This document shows, one piece after another, positions 1-11,835 of a DNA stretch of 64,000 nucleotides (positions are counted from its first letter, which is position 1; each line of letters opens with the position of its first letter). Source of the stretch: Limnomonas spitsbergensis (lineage: Eukaryota > Chlorophyta > Chlorophyceae > Chlamydomonadales); contig JAYJMM010000116.1 in assembly GCA_037349105.1 (NCBI GenBank), positions 1,240,001 to 1,304,000 of the forward strand, read 5' to 3'. The notes beneath the pieces were generated by a model. It was not told where the DNA came from, did not search any database, and worked only from the letters and a program-made list of their open reading frames with translations. Made by a program: the position numbers and the translations under genes.

Positions 1-1259
1 TGGCATGCAGTATCTTGTGATGCTCTGCTGGACTGTGAAAACTTCACAAAATTTCACATCTTGCAGAGGCACAAGAGGTGCCTGGCAGATGCGGGTTCCT
101 CAAGGCACGCAATTTCATGGCATGCAGCATCTTGTGATGATCTGCTGGACTGTAAAAGATTCACAAAAGCTTCACATATTGCAGAGGCACATAAGGTGTG
201 AGGCAGATGCGGCAACCCAACCGAGTGAGGAGGCCCCTACAGGGGTGCCCTTGCGTACCCTAGTCCCGCATGGAGCTCACTATGGGGTGCCATATTACGC
301 CTTGGTCCCTGAAACCCCAAGTTTAAATCTGAACCCTAAACTTGTTAACCTATACCCTACCCCAGGGGTGGATCCCTGCCCAAGGGCCGACAGTGGAGGT
401 CTGGATGGAGGTCACTGCAGGGGGCGCCCTTGCACGCCCATTGGGTCCATTTGGGTGGTTGCTGCCTGCGTTGGCCACTGGACTAGCTTGGCCCTACACG
501 TCAATCTGTCGTGCTGTGTTGCTCCCTTGGGCAAAGTTCCTGCCCTGGGTATATCCTGCCAAAGATAGCTTTGATTTTTGTGCCTGGTATCATGTTGGGC
601 ATTGTATGAAGGAAGCCCAGGATCTGCTTGAGCACTGCACCTTTATTACAGCTTCTAACATGTCAGAATTCGGCATAGGATGGCCTTGAGTACCGGTACT
701 ACACCTTGAGTACCGGTACTACACCTTGAGTACCGGAACTACACCTTGAGTACCGGTACTACACCTTGAGTACCGGTACTACACCTTGAGTACCGGTACT
801 ACACCTTGAGTACCGGTACTACACCTTGAGTACCGGAACTACACCTTGAGTACCGGTACTACACCTTGAGTACCGGTACTACACCTTGAGTACCGGTACT
901 ACACCTTGAGTACCGGTACTACACCTTGAGTACCGGTACTACACCTTGCCGTGTTCCCTGAGGCTTCTCATACGCAACAGTTCAGTTCCACGAGCCCAGA
1001 CAATTGTATCCATGCTGGACGACGCCATGCTCAGTGTGCCCGGTGCCCGATTTGCCTCTGGTGTGCCCGATGACTCCACTTGATGAGCGGAAGGAACGTG
1101 TTGTCCTCCTGCGTGCATCAATGAGATCCTGGAGCTGACTAACTGAACTAAGTATGTCGGTTCATGTTTTCTTCTCACGCGCAGCAACGTGATCTAGGGT
1201 TTTACCAACAAAACCAAGTATGTTGGTTCATGAAATCAATTGCTTTTTCTCACATACAG
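1..1259. other. Upstream non-coding stretch of the IRC3-like gene
   Basis: No exon could be joined here. It holds an imperfect direct duplication (about 4-118 and 118-200), whose core (GATGCTCTGCTGGACTGTRAA) recurs near 14238, a 20-bp satellite (684-948), a helicase-like fragment at 1070-1120, and a near-copy at 1147-1200 of the 3' splice region at 1210-1272. Confidence 0.6.
684..948. repeat. 20-bp minisatellite with 12-bp palindrome
   Basis: About 13 tandem units of ACACCTTGAGTACCGGTACT. Each holds the perfect palindrome AGTACCGGTACT; two units, exactly five units apart, carry AGTACCGGAACT, which breaks it. Confidence 0.95.
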
Positions 1260-4200
1260 GAACGAGATCCAAGTGCTGACCAACGTGGCTATCCTCACTG
1301 AAGGCTATGATGACCCAGACATCTCCTGCGTACTCATGACGAGGTATGGCAGGAAAAGGCAGGCCCTCAACCTGCAGCAGAAGTAGCGGTAGCAGCAGCA
1401 GTAACATACCGACAATAGCAACAGTAACAGCAGCAGTAGCTGTAACAGCAGCAGTAGCAGTAACAGCGGCAGTAACAGCAAGAGTAGTAACAGAAGCAGC
1501 AGCAGCAACAACAACAACAGATGTAGCAGCAGCAGTATCAGCATTTTGTTATTGTCAAGGAGAGAATGAGGGTGTAGTGCAGGTGGTCCCTCATGCCATG
1601 CATGTACCCCAGAGTCCCCCAGGGAAATATCGTATGCATGCTAGGTATCGGTATGTATTAGTGTGACCTCTTGCTATGCAGCCACCAGTTAAGTAGCTGC
1701 CATCGCTCGAGGAGGTATTGAATGGCGTTCAGACTCGCTTTGTTTGGCGCGTTCATCACGGCGCATTTAGCCCGCTACAGCTGGCCCTGATCCTTCCTCG
1801 TGCCTCTTCCTCTGACCCTCCCTTGTGCCTCCTCCTCTGACCCTCCCTCTTCCTCTGCCCTCCATGCAAGGCCCACCAAGTCTCCAGGCTTGTATACTCA
1901 GTGTGTCGGTCGTGGCCTCCGTAAGGGTGGACCGGACAAGAAGGACTGCGTTGTATTGGATTTCACAGACATGTGAGTGGTATGAATCAGACAAAAATAG
2001 ATGGTGGGAAGTGTGAAACAGTTTAGGTGAAGTGTGAAGCATGAGGCATGGTGTGTGAAGCAGGCATTGTGTGGAGAGTGAAGTTGTTAGCCCGACACAG
2101 GTAGGTGCATTGCTGATAAACGCCTCATCAAGCTGCTATTGCTGTGGTCACAAGTGAGACCGTGTGGCTCTCCTGCCAGACCCTCCCCTTTCCAGCATGG
2201 ACACTTTGCCCCTGCGTCACCCTGTCCCTTCCAACCACAGCACTTTGCCTCTACCCTTGAACCCTAAACCCTAAACACCAAACCCCTAAACCCTTCCTCC
2301 GCAGTTACCACTCGTTAGACCGACCCTCGGACCTGGTCACCGTCACCGACGTTGTGGACGAGGAGCACCTGATGCTGGTCAACCCCTGCAAACTACCACC
2401 AGGGATCATCCGTGAGCTAAAGCATATGCTGCTCCCAGGTGGCGAGATGCAGCTGTACGACAACTTGAGATACTCCTGGGCCAAGATTGAGTGAGTGCAG
2501 GCAGGGCAGCAGATTGAGTGAGTGCAGACAGGGCAGCAGATTGAGTGAGTGCAGGCAGGGCAGCAGATTGAGTGAGTGCAGGCAGGGCAGCAGGGCAGCA
2601 GATTGAGTGAGTGCAGGCAGGGCAGCAGATTGAGTGGGTGCAGGCAGGGCAGCAGATTGAGTGAGTGCAGGCAGGGCAGGCAGGGCAGCAGATTGAGTGG
2701 GTGCAGGCAGGGCAGCAGATTGAGTGAGTGCAGGCAGGGCAGGCAGGGCAGCAGATTGAGTGAGTGCAGGCAGGGCAGGCAGGGCAGCAGATTGAGTGAG
2801 TGCAGGCAGGGCAACAGATTGAGTGAGTGCAGGCAGGGCAGGCAGGGCAGCAGATTGAGTGAGTGCAGGCAGGGCAGCAGATTGAGTGAGTGCAGGCAGG
2901 GCAGCAGATTGAGTGAGTGTAGGCAGGGCAGCAGATTGAGTGAGTGCAGGCAGGGCAGCAGATTGAGTGAGTGCAGGCAGGGCAGCAGATTGAGTGAGTG
3001 CAGGCAGGGCAGCAGATTGAGTGAGTGCAGGCATGGCAGCAGATTGAGTGAGTGCAGGCAGGGCAGGCAGGGCAGCAGATTGAGTGAGTGCAGGCAGGGC
3101 AGGCAGGGCAGCAGATTGAGTGGGTGCAGGCAGGGCAGCAGATTGAGTGAGTGCAGGCAGGGCAGGCAGGGCAGCAGATTGAGTGAGTGCAGGCAGGGCA
3201 GGCAGGGCAGCAGATTGAGTGAGTGCAGGCAGGGCAGCAGATTGAGTGAGTGCAGGCAGGGCAGGCAGGGCAGCAGATTGAGTGAGTGCAGGCAGGGCAG
3301 CAGATTGAGTGAGTGCAGGCAGGGCAGCAGATTGAGTGAGTGCAGGCAGGGCAGCAGATTGAGTGAGTGCAGGCAGGGCAGCAGATTGAGTGAGTGCAGG
3401 CAGGGCAGCAGATTGAGTGAGTGCAGGCAGGGCAGCAGATTGAGTGAGTGCAGGCAGGGCAGCAGATTGAGTGAGTGCAGGCAGGGCAGCAGATTGAGTG
3501 AGTGCAGGCAGGGCAGCAGATTGAGTGAGTGCAGGCAGGGCAGCAGATTGAGTGAGTGAGTGCAGGTAGTGCAGGCAGGGCAGCAGATTGAGTGAGTGCA
3601 GGCAGGGCAGCAGATTGAGTGAGTGCAGGCAGGGCAGCAGATTGAGTGAGTGCAGGCAGGGCAGACAGGGCAGACAGGGCAGCAGGGCAGCAGATTGAGT
3701 GAGTGCAGACAGGGCAGCAGATTGAGTGAGTGCAGACAGGGCAGACAGGGCAGACAGGGCAGCAGATTGATTGCAGGCAGGCAGGGCAGCGCGTCAGTAT
3801 ATGCTTGGGTGAAGCTACTGCAAGGGTGTGGGAGGGGCAGAAGAGACTGTCCGGTAACACGGCCACTGAAAGGACCGTGACCGGAACACAGCATGACAGC
3901 CAGTGCTGTGCAATTGCGCCGATTTATTACAACCATAAATCATGCAGGTAATTACGGTCCTTTACTGGTAAATGTAGCTAAATTTGCCTTGAAATTACGG
4001 TGACTGAAAGTTAGCTACGCAACTCAGCCACCGTAAGGACCGTAATCGGCACAGCAATGATGACAGCGCTGATGTTCATGCGTATATCGGTGCATCAGCG
4101 ATGCCAGCCTCTTTGTTTTACCCGCTGTCGCTAAAGAGTGTGTGATGTGCTGCCTGGTTGCAGCCGTACGTTTTATATGCAGCTGAGCCTATTTCCTCTG

Positions 4201-5297
4201 GAGAAGTTGAAGGCCACGCTCCGACTGCAGCCCACTCCAGGGGCGAAGGCTGGGCTGGTGCAGTGGCGCCTCCAGTATGCGATGAAGTCAGGTCCGTGGA
4301 GCAACGAGGCTTGGAGCGACCTGGTGAGCAATGGGCGGTTCAAGAGGGGACCTTCAAGAATGCAGCTGGATGCAGCTGAATGTAGCTGAATGAGCAAGGT
4401 TAGAGCATAGTAATGCACTAACCTGAAGGATTTGGGGGGCTAAAAGAGTGGAAATGCTCGATCGTAACCCTAAACCCCTATATGGGGTGTAAAGGAGCTA
4501 AGCTCATGAAAAACCTTTTGTCGGAAAAGTTTTTCCTCTTACGTCTGAGCTTGAAGTTCCTCTTACTTTCAAGCCCACCCACCCTTACCTCCGCTCTAGC
4601 TTCTGATGCTCCTCGTTACCCCGGAGCACCCCTTTGGCCAGCGGCTATTAGGCTTTTCACTGCGCTCCAAACCGTCAGTTTGTCCCCTGTGAAGACTTGC
4701 GAGTCGTCTGCGGTTCAGTGCTAGCAGATTTATTTTGCACCGAAACCGGCCCCCCCAACACTGGTTGCACTTTAGGAGGGCAGGACCCTCTACCGAACTG
4801 TGAACTGCTTGTGCAAGCTTTAGGGTAGCTGAGAGGGCAGGCCTCTGAAGCAGCAAGGAGTGTGCAACCGGGTGACCAATAAGTCTCCTCCATCCTTTCT
4901 ATATTCAGGCCTGTCCTGAGCAAGCTCCTTGATCCCCTTTTAAGGGGTTTGGGGTTGCGATCGATCATTTTCACGCTTTGGCCCCCAAATTCTTCAGGTT
5001 AGTGCTTTACAGTGCCCCAACCTTGCACTTTTCACACGTCTGTGCCCTGGCCCTGCAGGGCCTGCCCTTCAAGCCCATGAAGGACGAGGACGACGGCACC
5101 CGCGCCGCCCAGATTGTCGAGGGCATGTTTGAGAAAGGGTTGCTCAGGGGCAGCGAGGAACTGCATGTGTTCGAGAAAGTGAGTGCGGTGCCTGACAGAG
5201 TTCATAGTTTAGTGCGCAACATGCTGCGGCTGGACTTAACCACAGCAATTGCTGCATGCACCTACTCTGATGCAGATGCTTTTGAGTCAAGATAGGA

Positions 5298-5335
<38 letters not shown>

Positions 5336-8300
5336 TGTTTTCTTCTTGTATACGAGTTTTAATGTATTGCGTGAGCGCTGCACTGGGCCAGTCTCTCGAC
5401 AGCCACCGTGTCGATCTGGTCGACATCGCATGGTGCCATTATCGTCATTTCGACCCGATAAGCCTGGGTATTTCGAACATGCCCTGCCTCCTCCTCTCCC
5501 ATTGCATGCCATACATCCTCCCTCGTGCCATGCACCCTCCTTGATGCTCCAAACCCTTCCCCTTTTTCAAATCCCCCTTCATTCCTGCCTTCCCCTCTCT
5601 CATGGCATGCATCCTCATCCATGCCTGCCCCCCCCCTCCCTCATGCCATGCATCATTCCCATGTTTGCCTTCCCCTCCACCATGCCTGTCTTCCCCTCCC
5701 TCATGCCATGCATCCTCACCATGCTTGCCTCTCCCTCCAACATTTATGCTTTCCCCTCCCTCATGTCATGCATCCTCAACCATGCCCCCCCCCCCCCCCC
5801 TTCTTCATGCCATGCATCCTCCTCATGCTTGCTTTCCCCTCCATCATGCCTGTCTTCCCTTCCCCCATGGCATGCATCCTCCTCCATGCCTGCCTTCCCC
5901 TCCCTCATGGCGTGCATCTTCCTCTATGCCTGTCTTCCACTCCCTCATGACAAGCATCCTCCTTCACTTCTCTCATGCCATGTCTCCTCTTCCCCATGCC
6001 CAACATCATCCCACATGCCCAGCCTCCGCCACCCCCATGCCCAATATTATCCCACATGCCCTGCCTCCTCCATCCCCAGGCCTAACATCATCCCACATGC
6101 CAAGCCTCCCCCAATCCCATGTCCAGCATCATCCCACATGACCTACCTCCTCCATCCCCCAGGCATAACATCATCCCTGGTGCCATGCCTCTTCATACCT
6201 CATGCCATGCGTGCCCATCCCTGATGCCATGCCTCACCATTCTCAAGCCATGCCTCATCATTCCTCACACCATGCCTCTTCATACCTCACGCCATGCCTG
6301 CCTATCCCTGATGCCATCCCTCATCATTCCTCACGCCATGCCTCTTCATACCTCACGCCATGCCTGCCTACCCCTGATGCCATGCCTCTTCATACATCAC
6401 GCCATGCCTCTTCATACCTCATGCCATTCCTGCCTACCCCTGATGCCATGCCTCTTCACACCTCATGCCATGCCTCTTCATACCTCATGCCATGCTCTCC
6501 ATAACTCACGCCATGCCTGCCCATCCCTGATGCCATGCCTCTTCACACCTCATGCCATGCTCTTCATACCTCACGCCATGCCTGCCCATCCCTGATGCCA
6601 TGCCTCTTCACACCTCACGCCATGCCTCTTCATACCTCACGCCTTGCCTGCCCATCCCTGATGCCATGCCTCTTCACACCTCACGCCACGCCTCTTCATA
6701 CCTCATGCCATGCCTGCCCATCCCTGATGCCATGTCTCTTCACACCTCATGCCATGCCTCTTCATACCTCATGCTATGCCTGCCCATCCCTGATGCCAAG
6801 CCTCTTCACACCTCATGCCATGCCTCTTCATACCTCATGCTATGCCTGCCCATCCCTGATGCCATGCCTCTTCACACCTCACGCCATGCCTCTTCATACC
6901 TCACGCCATGCCTGCCCATCCCTGATGCCATGCTTCTTCATACCTCACGCCATGCTTGCCCATCCCTGATGCCATGCTTCTTCATACCTCACGCCATGCC
7001 TGCCCATCCCTGATGCCATGCTTCTTCATACTTCACGCCAGGCCTGCCCATCCCTGATGCCATTCCTCTTCATACCTCACGCCATGCTTGTGTGCTCTGA
7101 CAGTGCAATACACTTGTTTGAATAATATAGTATTGTTTCGGGCTTGTTAGTCAAATCCATTTCCCCCCCACCAGTGGACATGCACTGCCATCACCATGAA
7201 TGGCATGGATGGGACTGGCAAAGTTTTTCGAATGCTATTTTTAAGCATATTATTCCTTTTGGTACAGAAAGAGCTACTCAGGTGGTAAGTGCTCAACGGA
7301 ATTCTGGGACGCCGGGCGGGAATCTGTTTGGTGACACTTTGACCCGATCCGGCCTGGATGCCCTTTCCCTCTCTTTTACCCTATCTTTCCCCTCACCCTC
7401 TCCTCCCCTTCCCCAACACACGTGCATGTTTTCCCTGATTAGGGCCCAACACACAGTAAGAAAAAAAAACTGGGCTGTGTCTTACTGTGTGTTGCCGTAC
7501 GGGAAATATTTCCCGTAGAATTCCCGTGACGCGGGGGAAATTAAGAACTTCAGAGTCGCCAAGGTCGATCAGACACGCTACGAAACAATCGATTTTTGTC
7601 ATTCGATGCATTTCGAAGCGCCCAGCTGATCGAACTGTTCAGTGCATAAGTCAAACCTAGCGGACAGACTCAGGACAATACCTTATGCGGGTCCAGCACG
7701 CCCTGCGACAAGCTGAACTACGTTTTTTCTTTAATATGAATTTTAATGTATCGCGTGAGCGCTGCACTGGGCCAGTATCTCGACAGCCACCGTGTCAATC
7801 TGGTCGACATCGCATGGAGCCACCATCGTCATTTTTGACCCGATAAGCCTGGGTGGTTCGAACATGCTCGGGAGAATGCGCATGTCTGCCCTCCAGTCAT
7901 ATCCAAAACTCTCCCATTACCTGCCCAATACTCCCCCATGGCATTCCTCATACTCTGCCGTTGCATGCCCTGCCTCCTACTCCCCCATTGCATGCCATGC
8001 ATCGTCCCTCGTGCCATGCATCCTCCTTGATGCTCCAACCCCTTCCTTTTTCCACATCCCCCTTCATGTCTGCCTTCCCCTCTCTCATGTCATGCACTCT
8101 CATCCATGCCTGCCTTCCTGTCCACCGTGTCTGCCTTCCCCTCCCTCATGCCATGCATCCTTCTCCAAGCCTGCCTTCCCCTCCACCATGCATGCCATCC
8201 CCTCTCTCATGCCATGCATCCTCCATGCCTGCCTCCCCCTCCCTCATGCCATGCATCCTCCTCATGCTTACCTTCCCCGCCACCATGTCTGCCCTCTCCT

Positions 8301-10301
8301 CCCTCATGCATCCTCCTACATGCCTTATTTCCCCACCCTCGTAGCATACATCCTCCTCCATGCCTGCCTTCTTCTTTCTCATGCCTGCCTTCCCCTCCCT
8401 CATGGGTCATGCCATGCCTCTTCATACCTCACGCCATGCCTTCCCATCCCTGAGGCCATGCCTCTTCACACCTCACGCCATGCCTGCCCATCCCTGATGC
8501 CATGCCTCTTCACACCTGACGCCATGCGTGCCCATCATTGATGCCATGCCTCTTCATACTTCACGCCATGCCTCTTCATACCTCACGCCTTGCCTCTTCA
8601 TACCTCACGCCATGCCTCTTCATGCCTCACACCATGCTTGCCCATCCCTGATGCCACGCCTCTTCATACCTCACGCCATGCCTCTTCATACCTCACGTCA
8701 TGCTTGCCCATCCCTGATGCCATGCCTCTTCACATCTCATGCCATGCCTCTTCATACCTCACGCCATGCCTTTTCTTACCTCACGCCATTCCTCTTCATA
8801 CCTCATGGCTCATGCCATGCCTCTTCATACCTCATGCGATGCCTCTTCATACCTCACGCCATGCTTGCCCATCCCTGATGCCATGCCTCTTCATACCTCA
8901 CGCCATACCTCTTCATACCTCATGCCATGCTTGCCAATCCTTGATGCCATGCCTCTTCACACCTCACGCCTTGCTTGTGTGCTCTGACAGTGCAATTCAC
9001 GTGTTTGAATAATGTAGTTTTGATTCCACGCTTGTTAGTCAAATCCATTATTCCCCCCACCAGTGGACAAGCACTGCCGTTACAATCAGTGGCATGGATG
9101 GGACTGGCAAAGTTTATAGAAAGCTATTTGTAAACATATTATTCCTTATGGTACAGTAAGAGCTACTCAGGTGGTGAGCAACGGTGGTTTGTCACGGGAA
9201 TTCTGGGGCGCGGGGGGGGAAACCTGTTTGGTGACACTTTGACCCGATCCGGCCTGGACGGCCTTTCCCTCCCTATATTTTCTCTTTTTTACTACATTTC
9301 CCTCTCCCTCTCCTCCCCTTCCCCAACACACGCGCATTTTCCCCCTGTTTACAGCCCAACACACAGTAAGAAAAAAAATCGTGTGTGTGTGTGTTGTGCG
9401 CTGAGCGCAGATGCAAGCAAGTGTGAGAGATTGTCGGTGTTTGTGTATTCTGTGCACTGAATGTTGCACGCTGAACGCAGTCGCTGTTTAGTAAACGGAG
9501 GGAACGCCCGTGGCGTCAAGAGGCTGCGACGCCTGCTCAGCTCAAAGCACTGATGGAAATGGGAGTGACAGAGGAGTCCCTGGAAGCTCCGCCTGGTCAG
9601 TTTGCAAATCTCTCAAAAGGTGTGTGTGTATCGAGGCTGCGGGAGGGACGAGACTGATGGGCTGTCATCTGTTTCTGATACAGTGGAATCGGACGGCTAG
9701 TGAAGTAGTGTGAGAGCCATCCCGGTCCTCCACCAGATCAGGATGATGGTCCATTCGTTCACGTTTGAATCTGTCATGCATGCTGTCAGACCAGTGGACC
9801 CTTAAGCAGTATCCATGAATCTTCTAGACTGCCCAGGCTGACTGGCACAGAGCCTTCCCTAAACTATGGACCCAAAAATCACACCTGCCTGCCCTCACAC
9901 CCTGCTCTCACCTTGCAGGTCAAGCTGGGGACGCGTTGAGCTTGATGTCTCTGTCCAAAGACATTCACGGGCCCAGCAGAGGGACGGGCCAGAAAGACGT
10001 TCTGCCTGCCACTGAGGCACAAGCTAGGTACATCGGCGTCCTGTTGAAGCAGGCACGGGACCTCGCCGAGGCGCTGAGTGACAAGCACCAGGACCGGGAG
10101 GATGCGGAGCCCGTTGGTCAAGCGCCGGGAGCGGAGGTGGCGCCGGGCAGCCCCCAGTGGTGGCAGAGTAGCCATAGGGCAGATGTCTTGAAGCGAGTCA
10201 CGGTGGATGAGGGAAGGCTGCTGGCAGGGGTGAAGAAAATGGAGGCTTCGCGGTTGATTGACGAGTATGTGCAGGCTGGCAAGCTGAGGCGGGTGCGATG
10301 A
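1260..10301 (+). CDS. IRC3-like SF2 (DEAD/DEAH) helicase, 3' part of gene
   Basis: Exons 1260-1343, 1871-1972, 2305-2490, 4164-4323, 5059-5178, 9481-9619 and 9919-10301 join in phase and give the last 390 residues and a TGA. The first two exons carry helicase motif V (NVAILTEGYDDP) and motif VI (QCVGRGLRKG), as in the IRC3/SSL2-type superfamily 2 helicases that act on double-stranded nucleic acid, in several eukaryotes in mitochondria or plastids. The C-terminus has two copies of a small helical module (ATPAQLKALMEMGV, then ATEAQARYIGVLLKQ with EASRLIDEY) that I associate with plant IRC3-like proteins. Motifs I-III are not in the window. A stretch at 1070-1120 reads MTPLDERKERVVLLRAS, typical of the segment before motif V, but could not be spliced in. 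The 1.7-kb and 4.3-kb introns are filled with minisatellites. Family placement is from memory of motifs; organelle targeting cannot be judged. Confidence 0.66.
1375..1540. repeat. CAG/CAA-type trinucleotide-rich stretch in intron
   Basis: Imperfect runs of GCAGCAGTAACAGCAGCAGTA directly after the donor at 1344. The long Leu-only and Ala/Thr-only frames across it are by-products of the repeat. Confidence 0.8.
2474..3790 (+). repeat. 27/36-bp minisatellite that copies the exon end and 5' splice site
   Basis: The exon ends ...AAGATTGA followed by GTGAGTGCAGGCAGGGCAGC. The 27-bp unit CAGATTGAGTGAGTGCAGG... repeats this junction about 45 times, some units lengthened by 9 bp (GCAGGGCAG). Every unit has a GTGAGT donor and several CAG acceptor triplets. 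Confidence 0.93.
5299..5334. repeat. (GT)n microsatellite in intron
   Basis: Eighteen uninterrupted GT dinucleotides, 120 nt after the donor at 5179. Confidence 0.95.
5350..7470. repeat. Segmental duplication, copy 1, inside a 4.3-kb intron
   Basis: Begins with a unique-looking 120 bp (GCGTGAGCGCTGCACTGGGC at 5370), continues with an imperfect minisatellite (CCCTCATGCCATGCATCCTC type to about 6190; CATGCCTCTTCATACCTCAC type to 7090) and ends with 370 bp of shared sequence up to a poly-A run near 7463. The same order recurs at 7735-9390. Confidence 0.88.
7735..9390. repeat. Segmental duplication, copy 2
   Basis: Same blocks in the same order as 5350-7470, with shorter internal arrays. The 3' block (AGTGCAATTCACGTGTTTGAA near 8987) matches that at about 7101 with scattered substitutions. 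Confidence 0.88.
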
Positions 10302-11055
10302 ATCGTGGGGATTTGTAGGTGCAACGGAGCATCATATGTGGATAACGTGATGGGTCCAATGGAGGTCCTCAAGATTGGGCCCCAATCTGAAGTCGCATAA
10401 AATGAAAGAGTGACGATGCTCACAACTCAGGGTGCATCAAGGTAAGGGGGTGTTGGTGTCCTATGGGACCAGGTGGAATGTCAGGGACATGGATCATATT
10501 TGTGTATTGATGGTTGTTGTTGGTTCGTAGGCACACTCTCGAGTTCTTTATGTAGGCACGCATGTCAATGACGTTACACCTATGGGCCCTGCTGCTTAAA
10601 AAGGCTCGGCACGCATGTACTGACGCCTGCAATCATCGGAATATGGTATTTGGTGCCCTTTATTGTAGACAGGGGCCTACAAGCGGCCTGCACACCATGG
10701 ATGGATGTGCTATCCCGTGAGAATGTTGTAGTCAAGAGAATCATATCCTTTCACGCATTTTGCCATAGGGCAGGGACAGATGACCAAGCTCCAACTATCA
10801 TGTGTCAGGGTTGTAGAGTCAGGAGAGCTTCTGAGCGCCGTGGACAAACGTACCAGAACAGTGTCGGACCTTTGCCTTGCCTTTCACCGGCACTTGACAG
10901 AATTTTGCTACACACTGTAAGCATTGGACTGCCGACAATCATGCCAGGCAAAGCCACCGTGCACCGATCTTTGGGTGCATTGTCAATTGATCGTGGGAGG
11001 TGGAGAGAGTCATGGATCATGCCCAGCTTCGACAATGGTCAATGATATAAATGTT

Positions 11056-11267
11056 AGTGGTGCCAGCTAGTGTTTATTTTAGTACGTGTCAGAGCACCTT
11101 CGGGGGGCCACCGGGCGGCCATTTCTTGGGCAGTTGGGACCAAATCTTGACCGGCCTACGGCCGGTGGCCCGATCAGTAGGGCTTCCTGCACCAGACCGC
11201 CACGGCCGTAGGCCACAATGAGGCTGAATTGTAGCTGGAGCGCGCTAAAATAATCAGTGGTGCCAGC
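11056..11267. mobile_element. Introner/MITE-like element with flanking direct repeats
   Basis: A 188-bp element (TAGTGTTTATTTTAG ... CTAAAATAATC) with terminal inverted similarity, core CTTGACCGGCCTACGGCCGG, flanked by the 12-bp direct repeat AGTGGTGCCAGC (11056-11067 and 11256-11267), which looks like a target-site duplication. Confidence 0.8.
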
Positions 11268-11769
11268 AGGCTAACCACGTTACATGTAGACTTCTTGTTC
11301 ACCGAAAGATCTCCGACCACAGGCTGTGCACCCAACAGATGGGCATCTATGTACCGGTACCCCAACTGCTGTTCTTCTAATGTATACAAATAGTCGATTT
11401 TTTTTAGTCACGTCCGTTTAGGTACAGGATTTCATAGGAACAGTGTTCATTTTTTTGCTTACACGAATACTCTTGACGGTGCAACTTTGGGAACAAAATA
11501 CTGAAGTGGCAACAAAATTGAGGCAGCATGGGGCTTGGCTTTTGATTACAAAACAGTGACCCCACCTGACTTTTGCGGCTTCTTGCGCCAGCACATGCTC
11601 GGCCTGCACGCTTGCTTTTCTGGCCTTACCTTTTGGGGGGGGGGCTTTGTTGAGGGTTAGTCTCAGGTGGAACTCAGGTGTTGGACTTGGTCATCGTTGT
11701 CTTCCCGGCCTCTCCTTTTGTCCCTTTCCCCCTCTCTTCCTTTTAGTTCCTTCTTTACTCCCTTCTGAA

Positions 11770-11835
11770 CAGTTGGGCGCCCACGCGGCCGAGCTTTGAG
11801 CGGGCCCAGAGGTGTAACGTTATTGAAATGCTCGG
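11770..11835. repeat. Dispersed repeat family B
   Basis: Core GGGCGCCCACGCGGCCGAGC followed by CAGAGGTGTAACGTTATTGA. Related copies: 10560-10612, 12218-12283, 12935-12985, 19828-19892, 22480-22600, 58258-58322, in both orientations. Confidence 0.82.

Noticed and set aside
1034..1120. Possible additional helicase exon reading MTPLDERKERVVLLRAS
   Set aside because: The similarity to the pre-motif-V region is good, but no donor in the needed phase was found and the reading upstream is poor; it may be a decayed exon copy.
2305..3936. Open frames of 200-540 codons on both strands (Cys/Leu/His/Pro or Gly/Arg/Leu repeats)
   Set aside because: They are the minisatellite read in frames without stops; no codon bias, and the array lies in an intron.
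5301..8878. His/Pro/Ser/Met-rich frames of 100-307 codons
   Set aside because: Products of the CCATGC-type minisatellites in the duplicated intronic segment.
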